A DNA stretch of 64,000 bases, from NCBI RefSeq assembly GCF_003846175.1, contig NZ_ML123044.1, positions 927,224 to 991,223 on the forward strand, read 5' to 3'. Shown piece after piece: positions 17,166-24,825 of this stretch; within the stretch, counting starts at the first letter, position 1; each line of letters starts with the position of its first letter. The notes beneath the pieces were generated by a model that saw only the letters and a list, made by a program, of their open reading frames with translations, was not told where the DNA came from and did no database searches. Origin of the DNA: Streptomyces sp. ADI95-17. GTDB lineage: Bacteria > Actinomycetota > Actinomycetes > Streptomycetales > Streptomycetaceae. Position numbers and translations under genes: made by a program.

Positions 17166-19298
17166 ATGGCCGGGGCGCGGATTCAGACGTTGGGCGGGGA
17201 CGATCCGGCGGTGCTCGGACCGTACCGGCTGATCGGGCGGCTTTCGTCGGGCGGTATGGGGCGGATCTACCTCGCCCGGAGCGGTGCCCGGAGCGACGGG
17301 CGGGGCAGCGGGGAACTCGTCGCGGTGAAGACCCTGCTGGCCGAGGGCGAGATCAGCGACATCGACCGGCGCCGGTTCGCCCGCGAGGTGTCGCTGGCGC
17401 AGCGGGTCGACAGCGCGCACACGGCGCGGGTACGGGAGGCGGACCCGCGGGCCGAGCGGCCCTGGATGGCCATCGAGTACATCGCGGCGCCGCCGCTGTC
17501 CGAACTGGTGCGTGCCTGCGGGGTGTTGCCCGCGTCGGCCGTACGGTGGGTGGCGGCCGGCACGGCGAAGGCGCTGGTCGCCCTGCACGGGGCGGGCATC
17601 GTGCACCGCGATGTGAAGCCGCAGAACGTGCTGCTGCCGCTGGACGGTCCCCGGCTGATCGACTTCGGCATCTCGCACGCCAACGACCTCACCCGGACCA
17701 GTCTCACGCTGGGCACGATCGCCTTCACCTCGCCCGAGCAGGCGCGCGGGGAGCCGTCGACGGTCGCCTCGGACATGTACTCGCTCGGTGCCACGCTCTT
17801 CATGCTGGCCACCGGGCGCCCTCCGTACAGCCGGGACGGCGACACCCTGCGGTTGCTGGCCAGGGTCCAGCGCGGCGAGCTCGACCTCGGCGGGCTGCCG
17901 AAGGAGCTGGTCGAGACGGTCCGCCCGTGCCTGGCCGCGGATCCGGGGCAGCGGCCGGCCCCCGCCGAACTGCTCGCCCGGTTCCGCAGGGACCAGGCCG
18001 GGCTGCCGGCCACGGACAGCGGGGTGCGGTGGCTGCCGCCGAAGTGGTCGGCGCTGATCGGGGAGTACGCGGCCCAGGGCCAGGCGCTCGCGTCGGGACG
18101 CCCGTTCGATCCGGCGGCGGGGGGCGATGACCAGCCCACCGGCATGGTGCCGCCGCCGGGCCCCACCCGGATGTACACCGCGGACCGCGAGGCGCAGCTG
18201 CGGGAGCGCGAGCGGGCCGCGCGGGAACGGGAGCGGGCGGCGGAGGAACACGAGCGGGCGGAACGCGAGCGCGCGGAGAAGCGCGCGGCGCGGGAGCAGG
18301 CGGAACGGGAGCAGGCGGAACGGGAGCAGACTGAACGGGAGCAGGCGGAACGGAAGCAGACTGAACGGGCCGCGCAAGAACGAGCCCAACGGGAGCGGGC
18401 CCAGCGGGAGCAGGCCCAGCAGGCGGCCCGTGCCCGTGCCCGTGGAGCTCAGGCGCGGGCGGCCTCGTCCACCCCGGGCGCGACGCGCCCGACGCCCGCG
18501 CCGGCCGCTTCTTCGGGCGGGTCGTCGGGGTGGGGCTGGCTGATCGCCGTGGCCGCCGTCATCGCGCTCTTGTTCTGGCAGCCCTGGGCTACGTCGGGGA
18601 GCGGGAGCGCAAGCGGCGGGAGCCGTTCCGGCGTCACCGGATCCGGCGCCGTCACCTCCGGCAACGACCTCGGCACGCACACGGACGGCAGCGACACCGG
18701 CTCCGACTCCGACTCCGACAGCACCAGCAACAGCACCTATGGCTCCGGCAGCGGCGCCGAGGAGTCATCGCCCACTCCCACCCCCACACCGACGCCCACC
18801 CCGGACACCACCGACCGGGCGTTCGCCGCAGTGCGTGCCGGTGACTGTCTCGACGTGTACAACGCCGGGCACGACAACATGAGCGCCAGGACTCCGGTCC
18901 GGGTGGGCTGCCGGGCGTCCAATGCCTACATGCACGTCAACCGTGTCAGCACCGCCGCCGGGGCCGGCAGCTCCTGCGACAGCGGGCCGGGCTTCACCTG
19001 GTGGCGCAAGGCAGGTGCGGACGGTGTCGAGCGGACGCTCTGCCTCGACCGGGTGTACCAGGTGGGCCAGTGCTTCCCCGCGCAGGTCAAGGGGGCCACC
19101 AACGCGGATCTGACGGTGGTGTGGGACTGCGGCGCGTCGACCGTGCCCCGGGCCGGCCAGTCGATCCTCCGGATCACCGGCTACTACCGGGCGCCCGCGG
19201 CGGGCACGAAATGGACCTGTCCGGCCGGGCGTGGCGAGCGGTTCTGGTACTGGCCGGTGAACAACGGCCGGAGCATCATCTGCGCCTCGGCGGCCTGA
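17166..19298 (+). CDS. Membrane Ser/Thr protein kinase (PknB-like)
   Basis: 710 residues from an ATG with a GGGGGAGG site. Kinase domain at residues 18-270: GRLSSGGMGRIYLA (P-loop), VAVKTL (Lys), IVHRDVKPQNVLL (catalytic loop), LIDFGIS (DFG) and TSPEQARGE (APE-like). Residues about 345-435 are a charged Glu/Arg/Gln-rich helix made of near-exact five-residue repeats (EREQA). One transmembrane helix follows (WGWLIAVAAVIALLFWQPW, about 460-478), then a Ser/Gly/Thr-Pro linker and an extracellular domain of about 160 residues with six or more cysteines (GDCLDVYNAG...VWDCGAS...WTCPAGRG). It probably senses an external cue. Ligand and substrate are unknown. Confidence 0.92.
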   Translation: MAGARIQTLGGDDPAVLGPYRLIGRLSSGGMGRIYLARSGARSDGRGSGELVAVKTLLAEGEISDIDRRRFAREVSLAQRVDSAHTARVREADPRAERPWMAIEYIAAPPLSELVRACGVLPASAVRWVAAGTAKALVALHGAGIVHRDVKPQNVLLPLDGPRLIDFGISHANDLTRTSLTLGTIAFTSPEQARGEPSTVASDMYSLGATLFMLATGRPPYSRDGDTLRLLARVQRGELDLGGLPKELVETVRPCLAADPGQRPAPAELLARFRRDQAGLPATDSGVRWLPPKWSALIGEYAAQGQALASGRPFDPAAGGDDQPTGMVPPPGPTRMYTADREAQLRERERAARERERAAEEHERAERERAEKRAAREQAEREQAEREQTEREQAERKQTERAAQERAQRERAQREQAQQAARARARGAQARAASSTPGATRPTPAPAASSGGSSGWGWLIAVAAVIALLFWQPWATSGSGSASGGSRSGVTGSGAVTSGNDLGTHTDGSDTGSDSDSDSTSNSTYGSGSGAEESSPTPTPTPTPTPDTTDRAFAAVRAGDCLDVYNAGHDNMSARTPVRVGCRASNAYMHVNRVSTAAGAGSSCDSGPGFTWWRKAGADGVERTLCLDRVYQVGQCFPAQVKGATNADLTVVWDCGASTVPRAGQSILRITGYYRAPAAGTKWTCPAGRGERFWYWPVNNGRSIICASAA
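18291..18365 (+). repeat. 15-bp tandem repeat encoding EREQA/T units
   Basis: Five units of CGGGAGCAGGCGGAA with few changes lie within the kinase gene and encode the charged helical linker between catalytic and membrane parts. Such in-frame repeats can vary in copy number and so change linker length. Confidence 0.85.
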
Positions 19299-19326
19299 AC
19301 CGGAACGGCACCCCGGCCCCGGGGCC

Positions 19327-20802
19327 CTAGATCACCAGGCTCAGCAGCGCCGCCACCACGAACCCCGCGACCGACAGGACCGTCTCCAGGACCGTCCAGG
19401 ACTTCAGGGTGTCGCGTTCGGAGATGCCGAAGTACTTCGACACCATCCAGAAGCCGCCGTCGTTCACGTGCGAGGCGAAGATCGAGCCGGCCGAGATCGC
19501 CATGATGATCAGTGCGAGATGCGCCTGCGACAGGTCCTGGCCCTCGACCAGCGGGACGACGATGCCCGCGGTGGTGACGATGGCGACGGTCGCCGAGCCC
19601 TGGGCGACGCGCAGGACCACCGAGATCAGCCAGGCGAGCAGGATGACCGGCAGGCCGACGTCGTTGAAGGTCCTGGCGAGCGCGTCCGCGATGCCGCTCG
19701 CCTTGAGGACGGCGCCGAACACACCGCCCGCGCCGACCACCAGCAGGATGTTGCCGACCGGCTTCAGGGACGAGGTGGACACCGATTCCAGGGACTTGCG
19801 GGACCAGCCGCGGCGGATGCCCAGCAGGTAGTACGCCAGCACCAGCGCGATCGTCAGGGCGACGAAGGGGTTGCCGAAGAACTCGATGACGGAGCGCGGC
19901 GTGGAGGGGTCCAGCGCGATGGAGGAGAACGTCGCGGCGAGGATCAGCACCAGCGGGGTGCCGATGATCGTGAGTACGGTGGAGAGCGCGACCGGTTCCT
20001 CGCGCGGGGTGACCCCGGCGGCCCGCTGCTCGGCGACGACCGCCGCCCTGGCCTCCTCGGCGGCCTCGACCATGTCCTGCGGGACCGGGACGAAGATCCG
20101 CTTCCCGATCCACGCGGCGTAGCCCCAGGCGGCGAGTACGGACGGGATGCCGACGACGACGCCCATCAGGATGACCCAGCCGAGGGAGACGTGGAAGAGT
20201 CCGGCGGCGGCGACCGGGCCCGGGTGCGGCGGCAGGAACGCGTGGGTCATGGACAGGCCCGCCAGCAGCGGCATCGCGTAGAGCAGGATCGACTTGCCGG
20301 ACCGTTTGGCGGCGGCGTACACGATCGGCGCGAGGACGAAGATGCCGACGTCGAAGAAGACCGGGATGCCGAAGATGAGGCCGGTGAGACCCATGGCGAG
20401 CGGGGCCCGCTTCTCGCCGAAGAGGTTCAGCAGCCGGGTGCTCAACACCTCGGCGCCGCCGGAGACTTCGAGGATCGAGCCGAGCATCGTGCCGAGGCCG
20501 ATGATGATCGCCACGTGGCCGAGGATGCCGCCCATGCCGGATTCGATGACGGAGACGGCGGCGGACTTCTGGACCGTACCGAAGAGTTCGGTGACGGAGA
20601 GTCCGGCGCCCAGGCCGACGGCTATGGAGACGGCGAGCAGCGCGACGAACGGCTGCAGTCTGACCTTGATGATCAGGAAGAGGAGGAGGGCTATACCGAG
20701 GGCGGCGACGGTCAGCAGACCGGCGGTGCCGTCGATCAGCGGGAGTATCCCACCGGTGTGCGGTGGTGTCTCGGCCGGTGGTGGGGTTGCGGCGAGCAGC
20801 AT
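19327..20802 (-). CDS. GntP-family gluconate/D-serine-type permease
   Basis: 491 residues from an ATG with GGAG 6 bases ahead; longer in-frame starts are unsupported. About 12 hydrophobic segments. Family motifs include LIKVRLQPFVALLAVSIAVGLGAG, ESGMGGILGHVAIIIGLGTMLGSILEVSGGAE, HAFLPPHPGPVAAA and ASHVNDGGFWMVSKYFGISE. GntP members carry gluconate, and the DsdX branch carries D-serine, both with protons. Its neighbours are RidA, an IclR regulator and D-amino-acid enzymes. I therefore favour a D-amino acid or related acid as substrate, but a sugar kinase in the same run keeps gluconate-type acids possible. Confidence 0.88.
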   Translation of the reverse strand: MLLAATPPPAETPPHTGGILPLIDGTAGLLTVAALGIALLLFLIIKVRLQPFVALLAVSIAVGLGAGLSVTELFGTVQKSAAVSVIESGMGGILGHVAIIIGLGTMLGSILEVSGGAEVLSTRLLNLFGEKRAPLAMGLTGLIFGIPVFFDVGIFVLAPIVYAAAKRSGKSILLYAMPLLAGLSMTHAFLPPHPGPVAAAGLFHVSLGWVILMGVVVGIPSVLAAWGYAAWIGKRIFVPVPQDMVEAAEEARAAVVAEQRAAGVTPREEPVALSTVLTIIGTPLVLILAATFSSIALDPSTPRSVIEFFGNPFVALTIALVLAYYLLGIRRGWSRKSLESVSTSSLKPVGNILLVVGAGGVFGAVLKASGIADALARTFNDVGLPVILLAWLISVVLRVAQGSATVAIVTTAGIVVPLVEGQDLSQAHLALIIMAISAGSIFASHVNDGGFWMVSKYFGISERDTLKSWTVLETVLSVAGFVVAALLSLVI

Positions 20803-20848
20803 GCGTAACTCCGTTGTCGGAGACGGGGTTCCGGGTGTGGGGGAGCGC

Positions 20849-20882
20849 GGCACGGCGCCCCCATGGGGTGGGGCGCCGTGCC
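20849..20882. terminator. Hairpin between ridA and gntP
   Basis: Perfect 13-bp stem GGCACGGCGCCCC/complement with an 8-base loop, 47 bases upstream of the permease start and after the ridA stop. It may end or attenuate the kinase-iclR-ridA transcript before the permease. Confidence 0.7.
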
Positions 20883-20929
20883 GTGCGCGGTGGTGCGGCG
20901 GTGCGGGTGCGGCAAGTGGATCAGCTGGT

Positions 20930-21340
20930 TCAGCCGAGGACCGCGAGCGCGTCGATCTCGATGAGCAGGCCCTTGGGGAGGCCGACGTAGACCGTCGTGC
21001 GGGCGGCGGGGGCGGCCTTGAGGTTCTGCTCGCCGAAGTAGGAGTTGTAGATCTCGTTCATCTCGGCGAAGTGGTCCACGTCCGTGAGGTAGACGCGCAT
21101 CATCATCACGTCGTCCCAGCTCGCGCCGCCCTCCTCCAGGATCGCCTTGACGTTGGCGAAGGTCTGGAGGGTCTGCTCGCGCAGGGTCGGGCCGGCGGGG
21201 GTCGGGGCCTGGCCCTCCACGGCGGGCAGGAAGCCGACCTGGCCGGCGACCTGGAGGATGTTCCCCTTCTTCACGCCGTGCGAGAACTTCGCGGGGGGCG
21301 TGGTGTGGGTGCTCGGGGTGAGGGCGATCTTCTCGGTCAT
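20930..21340 (-). CDS. RidA-family enamine/imine deaminase
   Basis: 136 residues, standard for RidA (YjgF/YER057c). Motifs: VKKGNILQVAGQVG, LREQTLQTFANVKAILEEGGASWDDVMMMRVYLTD and the closing AARTTVYVGLPKGLLIEIDALAV, with the conserved Arg of the (A)ART motif. RidA hydrolyses reactive 2-aminoacrylate and related imines released by PLP-dependent dehydratases. This fits the PLP-dependent deaminase gene on the other side of the promoter region. The start lies 5 bases after the IclR gene stop, so the two are co-transcribed. Confidence 0.9.
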   Translation of the reverse strand: MTEKIALTPSTHTTPPAKFSHGVKKGNILQVAGQVGFLPAVEGQAPTPAGPTLREQTLQTFANVKAILEEGGASWDDVMMMRVYLTDVDHFAEMNEIYNSYFGEQNLKAAPAARTTVYVGLPKGLLIEIDALAVLG

Positions 21341-21345
21341 GGCTT

Positions 21346-22104
21346 TCAGGCTTTCTTGGGTCGGGTGGTGCCGGAGTACTCCCGGCTGATGGAGTCGGCG
21401 GTGCGGCGCACCAGCGGGAGCAGGGTGAGGAGTTCCTCGGCCGTGACGACGACATTGGGCGCGGAGACCGACATCGCGGCGACGACCCGCCCGTCCGCCC
21501 CCCGGATGGGGGCGCCGACGCAGTTGATGGACTCCTCGTGGCCACCGAGGTCGGTGGCCCAGCCCTGTTCGCGGACGACGGTGAGCTCCTTGAGGAAGGC
21601 ACCGGCGTTCGGGGTCGAACGGGACGTGTACATGGGGTAGTCGAGCTTCTCGGCGACGGCGCGCCGCTCGGGCTCGGAGAGGTCGGCGAGGAGCAGCTTC
21701 GCGACGGCGGCGACGGTGATCGCGACGGGCTTGCCGATCCGCGAGTACATCCTGACCGGGTAGCGGCTCTCGACCTTGTCGATGTACAGGACCTCCTGCT
21801 CCTCGTACACCGCGAGATGCACGGTGTGCCCGCAGCTCTCGTTGAGTTCGACGAGGTGGGGGTGGGCGATCTCCCGTACGTCGAGGTTCTCCACGGCCTC
21901 CTGCGCGAGGGCGAAGAGGCGGGCGCCGAGGCGGTAGCGCTGGTCCTGCTGGCGGTAGACGAGGCCGTGCTCGTGGAGCGTACGGAGCAGGCGCAGCGCC
22001 GTGGACTTGTGGACGCCGAGCCGCTCGGCGACCTGGCCGAGGTCTGCGGGCCCCTGGGCGAGCAGCGGCAGGATGCTCAGCGCCCGGTCGACGGTCTGAC
22101 TCAT
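21346..22104 (-). CDS. IclR-family transcriptional regulator
   Basis: 252 residues. Winged helix at residues 3-65 (VDRALSILPLLAQGPADLGQVAERLGVHKSTALRLLRTL), then the IclR effector domain with LGARLFALAQEAVENLDVREIAHPHLVELNESCGHTVHLAVYEEQEVLYIDKVES and SCGAP-like INCVGAPIRGADGRVVAAMSVSAP. The start overlaps the sugar-kinase stop by 4 bases (ATGA). A probable operator, GTTGCA-N5-TGCAAC, lies in the divergent promoter region at 23275. It probably responds to a metabolite of the cluster and controls both arms. Confidence 0.92.
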   Translation of the reverse strand: MSQTVDRALSILPLLAQGPADLGQVAERLGVHKSTALRLLRTLHEHGLVYRQQDQRYRLGARLFALAQEAVENLDVREIAHPHLVELNESCGHTVHLAVYEEQEVLYIDKVESRYPVRMYSRIGKPVAITVAAVAKLLLADLSEPERRAVAEKLDYPMYTSRSTPNAGAFLKELTVVREQGWATDLGGHEESINCVGAPIRGADGRVVAAMSVSAPNVVVTAEELLTLLPLVRRTADSISREYSGTTRPKKA

Positions 22105-23162
22105 GTCGTACGTACCTCCTGGTCGTCCCCCGTCCACCCGGGGCCGAGACGAAGTCTCCCCCAGGCCTCGTCGTCCAGTGCGGCAAGGGAGTCGGCGTGC
22201 GCACGGGCCGGCGGGGCGGTGAGGTCGCCGGGGACGGTGAGGACGGCGGCGGCCATGAGGTGGCCGTGCCGGACGCGGTCGCGTACGGGGAGGTCGCGCA
22301 GGGTGGCGGAGAGGAACCCGGCGGCGAAGGCGTCGCCCGCGCCGACGGGGGCGACGACGTCCACCCGGAGGGCGGGGACGGTGGTGATGTCGGCGGCGTC
22401 CTGGGTGTCGGCGGTGCCCGAGAAGACCGTCGCACCCTCCGCGCCCCGCTTCACGACCAGGGTGGCCGGCTCCGGCAGCGCGGCCCGGATCGCCGCCGCA
22501 CCGGTCACCCCCCAGGCCTCCTCCGCCTCGTCCTCGCCGACGAAGACCAGGTCGCTGCGGCGGGCCAGGTCGAGGAGCACCTCGGGGGACGCGTCGGCGT
22601 CGCGCCACAGGCCCGGCCGGTGGTTGACGTCGAAGGAGATCAGCGGGCGGCCGGGGCGGGGCGCGGTCAGGTCGTGGAGCAGGGCCAGGCAGTCGGCGGA
22701 GAGCGCCGCGGTGATGCCGGACAGGTGCAGGACGCGGGTCGCGGGGAGTGTGGCGTACGGGATGTTGTCCGGGGACATCGCGGAGGCGGCGGAGCCGGCC
22801 CGGTAGTAGGCGACCTCGTGCACATCGGTGGCCCGGTCGGTCGCGGTCCGGAAGTAGATGCCGGTGGGCCGGGACGGATCGCGCCGCACGCCGGAGGTGT
22901 CGACCCCGTAGCCGGCGATCGCCTCGACGAGGTGGTCGCCGAAGCCGTCCGCGCCGACCCGGCTGACCCAGGCCGCCCGGTGGCCCGCGGCGGCCAGTGC
23001 GCAGGCGACGTTGGACTCGGCGCCGCCGATGCCGCGGCCGAAGGACGGTACGTCGGCGAGGCGTCCGGGCTGCGACGGCAGGAACGTCACCATGGACTCG
23101 CCGAGGCACACAACTTCGGCGGCCGTGGCGGCGTCGGCGGTCCTGGCCGGGGTTCCGGACAC
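22101..23162 (-). CDS. PfkB-family sugar kinase, KDG-kinase-like
   Basis: 353 residues from a GTG with GAGGAG 6 bases ahead. Ribokinase/PfkB fold: VVCLGESMVTF, the N-terminal PfkB motif FGRGIGGAESNVACALAAAGHRAAWVSRVGADGFGDHL, LISFDVNHRPGLW and the ATP/anion-hole motif VVAPVGAGDAFAAGFLSATL with its catalytic Asp. The arrangement is closest to 2-dehydro-3-deoxygluconate kinases. A sugar-acid kinase beside D-amino-acid enzymes is unexpected. It is the first gene of the leftward arm and overlaps the regulator, so it is clearly part of the unit. Confidence 0.88.
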   Translation of the reverse strand: MSGTPARTADAATAAEVVCLGESMVTFLPSQPGRLADVPSFGRGIGGAESNVACALAAAGHRAAWVSRVGADGFGDHLVEAIAGYGVDTSGVRRDPSRPTGIYFRTATDRATDVHEVAYYRAGSAASAMSPDNIPYATLPATRVLHLSGITAALSADCLALLHDLTAPRPGRPLISFDVNHRPGLWRDADASPEVLLDLARRSDLVFVGEDEAEEAWGVTGAAAIRAALPEPATLVVKRGAEGATVFSGTADTQDAADITTVPALRVDVVAPVGAGDAFAAGFLSATLRDLPVRDRVRHGHLMAAAVLTVPGDLTAPPARAHADSLAALDDEAWGRLRLGPGWTGDDQEVRTT

Positions 23163-23274
23163 TCGGGGCTCCTCGCGGTTCGGTGGTGCGGTTCGGGGCG
23201 CGGCGGGGGTTGCACGCCATTGACCCGGCGTCGGCTCGGATGTTAGACAGCGTCAAGCGATATACGCAATGGGT

Positions 23275-23291
23275 GTTGCACATGATGCAAC
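23275..23291. promoter_or_regulatory. Probable IclR operator
   Basis: GTTGCACATGATGCAAC has perfect 6-bp arms (GTTGCA/TGCAAC) around a 5-base spacer. It lies between the divergent kinase-iclR-ridA arm and the deaminase gene, 26 bases before the deaminase start and 113 bases before the kinase start. Palindromes of this size and TTGCA/TGCAA arms suit IclR-family regulators, and an IclR gene is adjacent. Confidence 0.65.
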
Positions 23292-23316
23292 GACGACTTC
23301 GATCGAGGAGGCCCCC

Positions 23317-24597
23317 TTGGCCGCCGACCGTCCTGTGTCCGGACTCGCCGACGAGCTGGTCGACCACCGCTTCAAGGCACTCCCGCCCGACGCGGAGGGC
23401 CTGACCGTCGGCGCCCTCGCCGCCGAGCGCCGCAACCTCTTCACGGGTGGCTTCACCACCCCGGTGCTCGCCCTGTCCGCGGAGTCGGTCGAACACAACC
23501 TCGCCCTCCTGGAGACGTACGCGGAGCGCCACGGGCTCGCCTTCGCCCCGCACGGCAAGACCTCCATGTCCCCGCAGCTCTTCGCCCGCCAGCTGGAGTA
23601 CGGCGCCTGGGGCATCACCGCGGCCGTGCCGCACCAGGCGCGGGTCTACCGGGCGTACGGGATCCGGCGGATCTTCCTCGCCAACGAACTCGTCGACTCC
23701 CCGGCCCTGCGCTGGCTCGCCGCCGAGCTGGACTCCGACCCGGAGTTCCGCTTCGTCTGTTACGTCGACTCGGTGCGCGGCGTGGAGTTGATGGACGAGG
23801 CGCTGCGCGCGGCGGGCGCCTCCCGCCCCGTGGACGTGGTGGTGGAGCTGGGCGCGGGCGAGGGCGCGCGCACCGGCGCCCGTACCGAGGCCGACTGCGT
23901 GGCGGTGGCCGACGCGGTGGCGGCGGCCGGGACGCTGCGCCTGGTGGGCGTGGCCGGTTACGAGGGCGAGGTGCCCGACGCGTCCGCCGAGCGGGTACGG
24001 GCCTGGCTGGACCGGCTCGTCGCGCTGGCCGTCGACCTCGACCGGGCGGAGCGCTTCGCGGCCGGCGAGCAGATCGTGATCAGTGCGGGCGGCAGTGCGT
24101 GGTTCGACGCGGTGGCGGAGGTGTTCGCGCGGATCCCGGAGCTCTCCGCGCCGGTGTTGAAGCTGCTGCGCTCGGGCGCCTATGTCTCGCACGACGACGG
24201 CCACTACCGCCATCTGACCCCGTTCAACCGGGTGCCGGAGGAGGGGGCGCTGCAGCCCGCCTTCCGGCTGTGGGCGCAGGTCGTGTCGCGCCCGACGGAC
24301 GAGCAGGCGTTCCTCAACGCGGGCAAGCGGGACGCGGCGTACGACCTCGACCTGCCCGAGGCGCAGGTCGTGCAGTCCGGCCGGGACGGCACGGTGCGGC
24401 CCGCGACGGGCGTCTCGGTGACCGGTCTCTCCGACCAGCACGCGTGGGTGCGTACCGAGCCGGGTGCGGAGCTGGAGGTGGGTGACTGGGTGGGGATGGG
24501 CCTGTCGCACCCGTGCACCAGCTTCGACAAGTGGCAGCTGATTCCGCTGGTCGCGGCGGACGGGACGGTCACGGACTACATCCGTACGTTCTTCTGA
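23317..24597 (+). CDS. PLP-dependent D-amino-acid deaminase/dehydratase (DSD-like)
   Basis: 426 residues. I choose the TTG at 23317 because GAGGAGG stands 5 bases ahead; the ATG at 23269 would put the operator palindrome inside the gene. Alanine-racemase-type barrel with PLP Lys in FAPHGKTSMSP, then GYEGEVPD, SAGGSAWFD and LLRSGAYVSHDDGHY. The C-terminal D-serine-dehydratase domain ends SHPCTSFDKWQLIPLV, whose His and Cys match the metal ligands of eukaryotic-type D-serine dehydratase. It should convert a D-amino acid to a keto acid and ammonia. The exact substrate (D-Ser, D-Thr or other) cannot be told. Confidence 0.88.
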   Translation: MAADRPVSGLADELVDHRFKALPPDAEGLTVGALAAERRNLFTGGFTTPVLALSAESVEHNLALLETYAERHGLAFAPHGKTSMSPQLFARQLEYGAWGITAAVPHQARVYRAYGIRRIFLANELVDSPALRWLAAELDSDPEFRFVCYVDSVRGVELMDEALRAAGASRPVDVVVELGAGEGARTGARTEADCVAVADAVAAAGTLRLVGVAGYEGEVPDASAERVRAWLDRLVALAVDLDRAERFAAGEQIVISAGGSAWFDAVAEVFARIPELSAPVLKLLRSGAYVSHDDGHYRHLTPFNRVPEEGALQPAFRLWAQVVSRPTDEQAFLNAGKRDAAYDLDLPEAQVVQSGRDGTVRPATGVSVTGLSDQHAWVRTEPGAELEVGDWVGMGLSHPCTSFDKWQLIPLVAADGTVTDYIRTFF

Positions 24598-24722
24598 TCC
24601 CTGCCGATCACCGCTGGTGCCTGCTGGTCCCTGGTGGTCCCTGCGTTCGGCCGACTGCGGGTGGGGGTGCGGGAGCTGCCCTGCGGAGCTGTTCCCCTGC
24701 CCCGCCCCTTCCCGTAACCGGG

Positions 24723-24806
24723 GGCCCGAGATGCCCCTTGCCCACCGAGGGGCCTGAGACACCTCTCGCCCGCCGAGAGGCCTGAGACGCTCCTTGCTCA
24801 CCGAGG
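24723..24806 (+). repeat. Three 28-bp tandem repeats, each able to form a hairpin
   Basis: Units begin GGCCTGAGA (first unit GGCCCGAGA) and end CCGAGG/A. Each unit carries short complementary arms, for example CCTCTCG/CGAGAGG in the second. They fill the gap between the deaminase stop and the D-aminoacylase gene, ending 20 bases before its start, so they may act on mRNA stability or coupling. Confidence 0.8.
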
Positions 24807-24825
24807 GGCTTGAACTGGAGCCCCC

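Noticed and set aside
23242..23270. TTAGAC...TATACG as a sigma-70 promoter for the deaminase
   Set aside because: Spacing is only 12 bases; not a credible -35/-10 pair.
24723..24806. Possible CRISPR array
   Set aside because: Units are contiguous with no spacers and no cas genes are near.
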